Source of the DNA: an uncultured Chthonomonas sp.
GTDB lineage: Bacteria > Armatimonadota > Chthonomonadetes > Chthonomonadales > Chthonomonadaceae
DNA: 44,810 nt
Direction of reading: 5' to 3'
NCBI GenBank assembly: GCA_903919615.1
Contig: CAIXIX010000301.1
Location: 1-44,810, forward strand
Shown here: positions 43,101 to 44,810 of the stretch, in pieces
How positions within the stretch are numbered: the first letter of the stretch is position 1
How the letters are laid out: every line of letters starts with the position of its first letter
Made by a program: the position numbers and the translations under genes
Notes under the pieces: model-generated
The model's input: only the letters and a program-made list of their open reading frames with translations
Told to the model about the DNA's origin: nothing
Database searches by the model: none

Positions 43101-44810
43101 ACATGAGCCAGTACACTTCGACGGACAATAACGGCAATATCGTTAACAACAATCGCCTCCAGATCAAACAGGTCAACATCTATAACCTGGCGCCCGGTCA
43201 GACGCCGCAACCGACGATCACGCTAACCGAAAATGCTCAATTCGTCTGTGACAGAGCCACCAGCACGATCACGATTTTCGATTGTCGACAGGGCAATACG
43301 GGTGATTCACTCAATCTTGCGATGCCGTTCCAGGTATCTATAAACACCGGTGCAGGAACCACGAACATTGGCGGCTTGCAGGTGAATCCGGCTGGATATG
43401 GACTTCTCGATAATCTCTTATGGTGGATGATTGTTCCGATGCAGGAGAGCATTACAGGCGTACTGAACCCCAATGCACCACCGATCGCACAGGTCGTTCC
43501 CGATGTTCTAGATGTTCAGCCAGCGAGCAGCCCAACTGTAATAGGCAACTCTCTCTACTATGGAACCCAACATGGGCATATCGCCTCGATTGACCTTTCC
43601 AATATGCCGCAGGACGGTTCACAAGCAACGCTGTTTGCGCAAAACCTGTTGGCTCAACCGCGAATTCATACGACGCCTGCCCTGTGGAACACGTCGGCCA
43701 ATAACGCGATAGACACGCCAATTGTCAACCCACCGGTTGGCACTACCGATGTCGTTGTGGCGTCATCGCCAAACGGCCTGACCGCGATGGACAACCAGCT
43801 GACCATGATCGCTGATAACAACCGGTTGGTTGAAGTCAATCACTCGGTTCAAGCGACATGGTCGGTGGATGCCACACAGACGCAGACCCTCGTCGGCGGC
43901 CCATTGCTGGGCAACGGAAACATTGCCTCTGCCAAGATCTCGCTTTCGCGGCCGACAAAGGTACAAAACGACAGCCTCAATACGTTTGTAGTGGCTGATA
44001 GCGGAAACAACCGTGTTATGGAAGTTAACCGGGGCGGCGTCGTTGCCTGGGAACTGCAAAAATTCAATGATCGAATGAACTTCCTTCGACCTGGTGATCC
44101 CGTTACGCTTAATTCACCGACCGACGTGCAGTTCTTTACTCAGGTTGGGAATGGGCCGATCACGTACACAAGTCCTAATACGGGCGTAACCTACTCGTAC
44201 AACGGCTATTTCTACGCATATCACTACATTATTGCGGATAGCGGCAACTTCAGAATGCTTGAAGTAGTCGACGTCGTCGATATCAACGGTAACCCGATTG
44301 TGCTATCGAGCAGCGTTGGCAACGTTACCATGCAGCGGCTTCTTGTCTATGTCTCACAGACGGCAGCGGAACAAAGTAAGGCGTTGCGATATCGAACTGT
44401 ACAGCAGTTCTACTATCCGGGCGGACTTCAATACCTGGCGACGACGGTTGATAACACGGCTATTGGCGGCCAAGACCCGGGCAGTCCAATTCCGCTCACA
44501 GGTCTGCCATCCGTAGATGCTGGCGGCGGATCCTTGCTTGTATATGCTCGCAACGGACCAAAGGCAGGAAATGTTGTCGCAAAAATCACATCGCTGTTCG
44601 ACCCGAAACGCGGGACGCACACTCCTATTGCGGGTCCAACCTTCTTCCAGGTTTATACTGCGATAGATGGAACCCGACATTCGCTTCTATGCGACGCGAA
44701 CGGCTGCTACGACCTGCTGCAGTTGGATCTTACAACCCCGGTGGGACTGCAGGACAGCGAAGCCGTGATATCTTGGGCACTCTACTCGTCCGACTACCTT
44801 TACATGACGG
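40190..44810 (+). CDS. very large secreted beta-propeller protein in the pilY1 position (partial)
   Basis: An open frame of 1540 codons that continues beyond the window. AAGG lies 9 nt before the ATG. Residues 1-33 form a signal peptide (SLVYIAFALLGALLA, cleavage near AVA). Residues about 45-330 resemble a ThuA/glutamine-amidotransferase-like fold (FDVILMAYHTAS, ALRKYVDGGGTIWLEDEGG, GAGHIVISSAGIATG). At 419-432 DLDNDFNPDDGFPD fits a thrombospondin-3-like calcium site. Residues ~1100 onward contain PQQ/NHL-type blades: YYGTQHGHIASIDL, then TMIADNNRLVEVN (1205), VVADSGNNRVMEVN (1267), IIADSGNFRMLEV (1347). Order after PilV/W/X-like genes matches pilY1, but no PilY1 family homology is claimed. 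Confidence 0.75.
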   Translation, partial: MTRSFARKRVSLVYIAFALLGALLADQRTPAVADTHSYASTKRQIRACVLVSNAASLVSGGVVIPENAVPYTFYLLDRRTDLKPAGWEFVNPLASSTVTGSIRQRWLARDTSSIDATLANPAFALGAPLTKNLGAYWEVNLDLINASDLQQFDVILMAYHTASTGFTPTEREALRKYVDGGGTIWLEDEGGFDIKSGGNHTVNQFIIDTAFNGAVVAPSTPPTLGSLHHPIVNFPYPITAQTVAALGAAGQGTHHVALDPISGPVNPRVVVPVIWSGLGTTNTPLVLAGDYGAGHIVISSAGIATGINSYAGGSSVANEYGNSGAVSGENILGVQNIDAEFAYNLIAWTSTVSTGQFNARRTGGSMENIGNGLGVRWSTIPNNAPTTSHDSGVAIFKNCAFYVDGNNVLRCYDLAPSEDLDNDFNPDDGFPDYINGAPYDEVWEQPLDGLSGSGFSSSTRFGPPTLFSVNHNGTVVDEIAVQGSNGVTAVFNAFTFSGGVLAAAPAFLYTVVGAGGNNAGDYAPGLVNQHGGQPFSAPSATVSEGVLFSLVFDNSAGAINTGNDAWRISATDVLTQNNVFGDNKYGTAPSPINSAGATNGMPYPIGSPAIGYMKDVTSGALDKVIQVPTLPDQNITLSGGAGEVYSLLYSAKNDTLIDVTTTTQYIPTTGGFVAPTQGQAFRAMIRRGNLPWFAPSLPFNGNRGMLPVCHVTHNGVATDYAYSTSGGVNTFSVAILNDATAGGGNHQIWILPNPALLPGDTITADYTIDWSGQSIPGYNGGPTISPSTRDLASAFYTFKIVNPAGTAPGTPSLDFVGGIAFTPDDMVLANMGDAPFADRIYAINNHFQVSNGTVSGSSRAEGPAVRWMFYPNGPVPDEGPYTGAQGLTARLINTDTFGGLYNPSGAVIATDLETIGAPAYSNGVAYQVGWGHMHYPTGLAVNEWDAAFILAYKANPNMTFVLTNNDGTVVDMSQYTSTDNNGNIVNNNRLQIKQVNIYNLAPGQTPQPTITLTENAQFVCDRATSTITIFDCRQGNTGDSLNLAMPFQVSINTGAGTTNIGGLQVNPAGYGLLDNLLWWMIVPMQESITGVLNPNAPPIAQVVPDVLDVQPASSPTVIGNSLYYGTQHGHIASIDLSNMPQDGSQATLFAQNLLAQPRIHTTPALWNTSANNAIDTPIVNPPVGTTDVVVASSPNGLTAMDNQLTMIADNNRLVEVNHSVQATWSVDATQTQTLVGGPLLGNGNIASAKISLSRPTKVQNDSLNTFVVADSGNNRVMEVNRGGVVAWELQKFNDRMNFLRPGDPVTLNSPTDVQFFTQVGNGPITYTSPNTGVTYSYNGYFYAYHYIIADSGNFRMLEVVDVVDINGNPIVLSSSVGNVTMQRLLVYVSQTAAEQSKALRYRTVQQFYYPGGLQYLATTVDNTAIGGQDPGSPIPLTGLPSVDAGGGSLLVYARNGPKAGNVVAKITSLFDPKRGTHTPIAGPTFFQVYTAIDGTRHSLLCDANGCYDLLQLDLTTPVGLQDSEAVISWALYSSDYLYMT

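Overview
The window looks like a chromosomal segment of a diderm bacterium, most likely an Armatimonadota (Armatimonadetes) relative. This is inferred from family content and not from a marker-gene search. The clues are an LPS-export (Lpt) operon with an oversized OstA-type protein, a DUF3084 plus RuvC-like pair, PEP-CTERM sorted proteins of the 'choice-of-anchor E' type, and type IV pseudopilins with the [G/A]-F-[ST]-L-I-E-L-L-V-V-I-A-I-I-A-I-L-A core common in that phylum. No tRNA, rRNA, CRISPR array, transposase or phage gene was seen.

Layout. (1) 1-2946: a gamma-glutamyltransferase gene (-) divergent from a PHP-type histidinol-phosphatase (+). (2) 2983-6311: a secreted-protein locus on the - strand that appears to be an ancient tandem duplication of a two-gene unit (small 'VPES' anchored protein, then PEP-CTERM protein, then terminator). 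The intact copy is 4772-6311. In the other copy (2983-4280) the first gene is a decayed remnant. A 233-bp element with inverted ends lies between the copies. (3) 6374-15424: a seven-gene - strand operon read rlmN, lptC, lptA-like, lptB, lptF/G, DUF3084, RuvC-like, with overlapping junctions. (4) 15657-19778: an NfeD-flotillin pair and a full-length transketolase, each with a recognisable promoter. (5) 20065-24404: a + strand operon MFS transporter, ruvX, mltG, yqeG, aroE in which all four junctions overlap by 4 nt. (6) 24462-44810: a type IV pilus / pseudopilus locus with its own promoter: pilB, pilT, pilC, pilD, two small paralogous pseudopilins, large PilV-like, PilW-like and PilX-like proteins, and a very large secreted beta-propeller protein in the position where other bacteria carry pilY1. 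That last gene runs off the window end.

How the genes work together: region 3 builds the transenvelope LPS transport bridge. Region 6 encodes the pilus motor (PilB extension, PilT retraction), platform (PilC), prepilin processing (PilD) and a minor-pilin/tip complex. Region 2 provides surface or extracellular proteins whose sorting enzyme (exosortase) is not in this window. A dispersed repeat with the core CTGTAGGGGCGCYGCGAT occurs in several intergenic places, and in one of them it forms the terminator of the transketolase gene.

Start codons were adjusted from the longest reading frame where a Shine-Dalgarno sequence, promoter position or family N-terminus favoured an internal start (5506, 9623, 17000, 20065, 30384, 36955).
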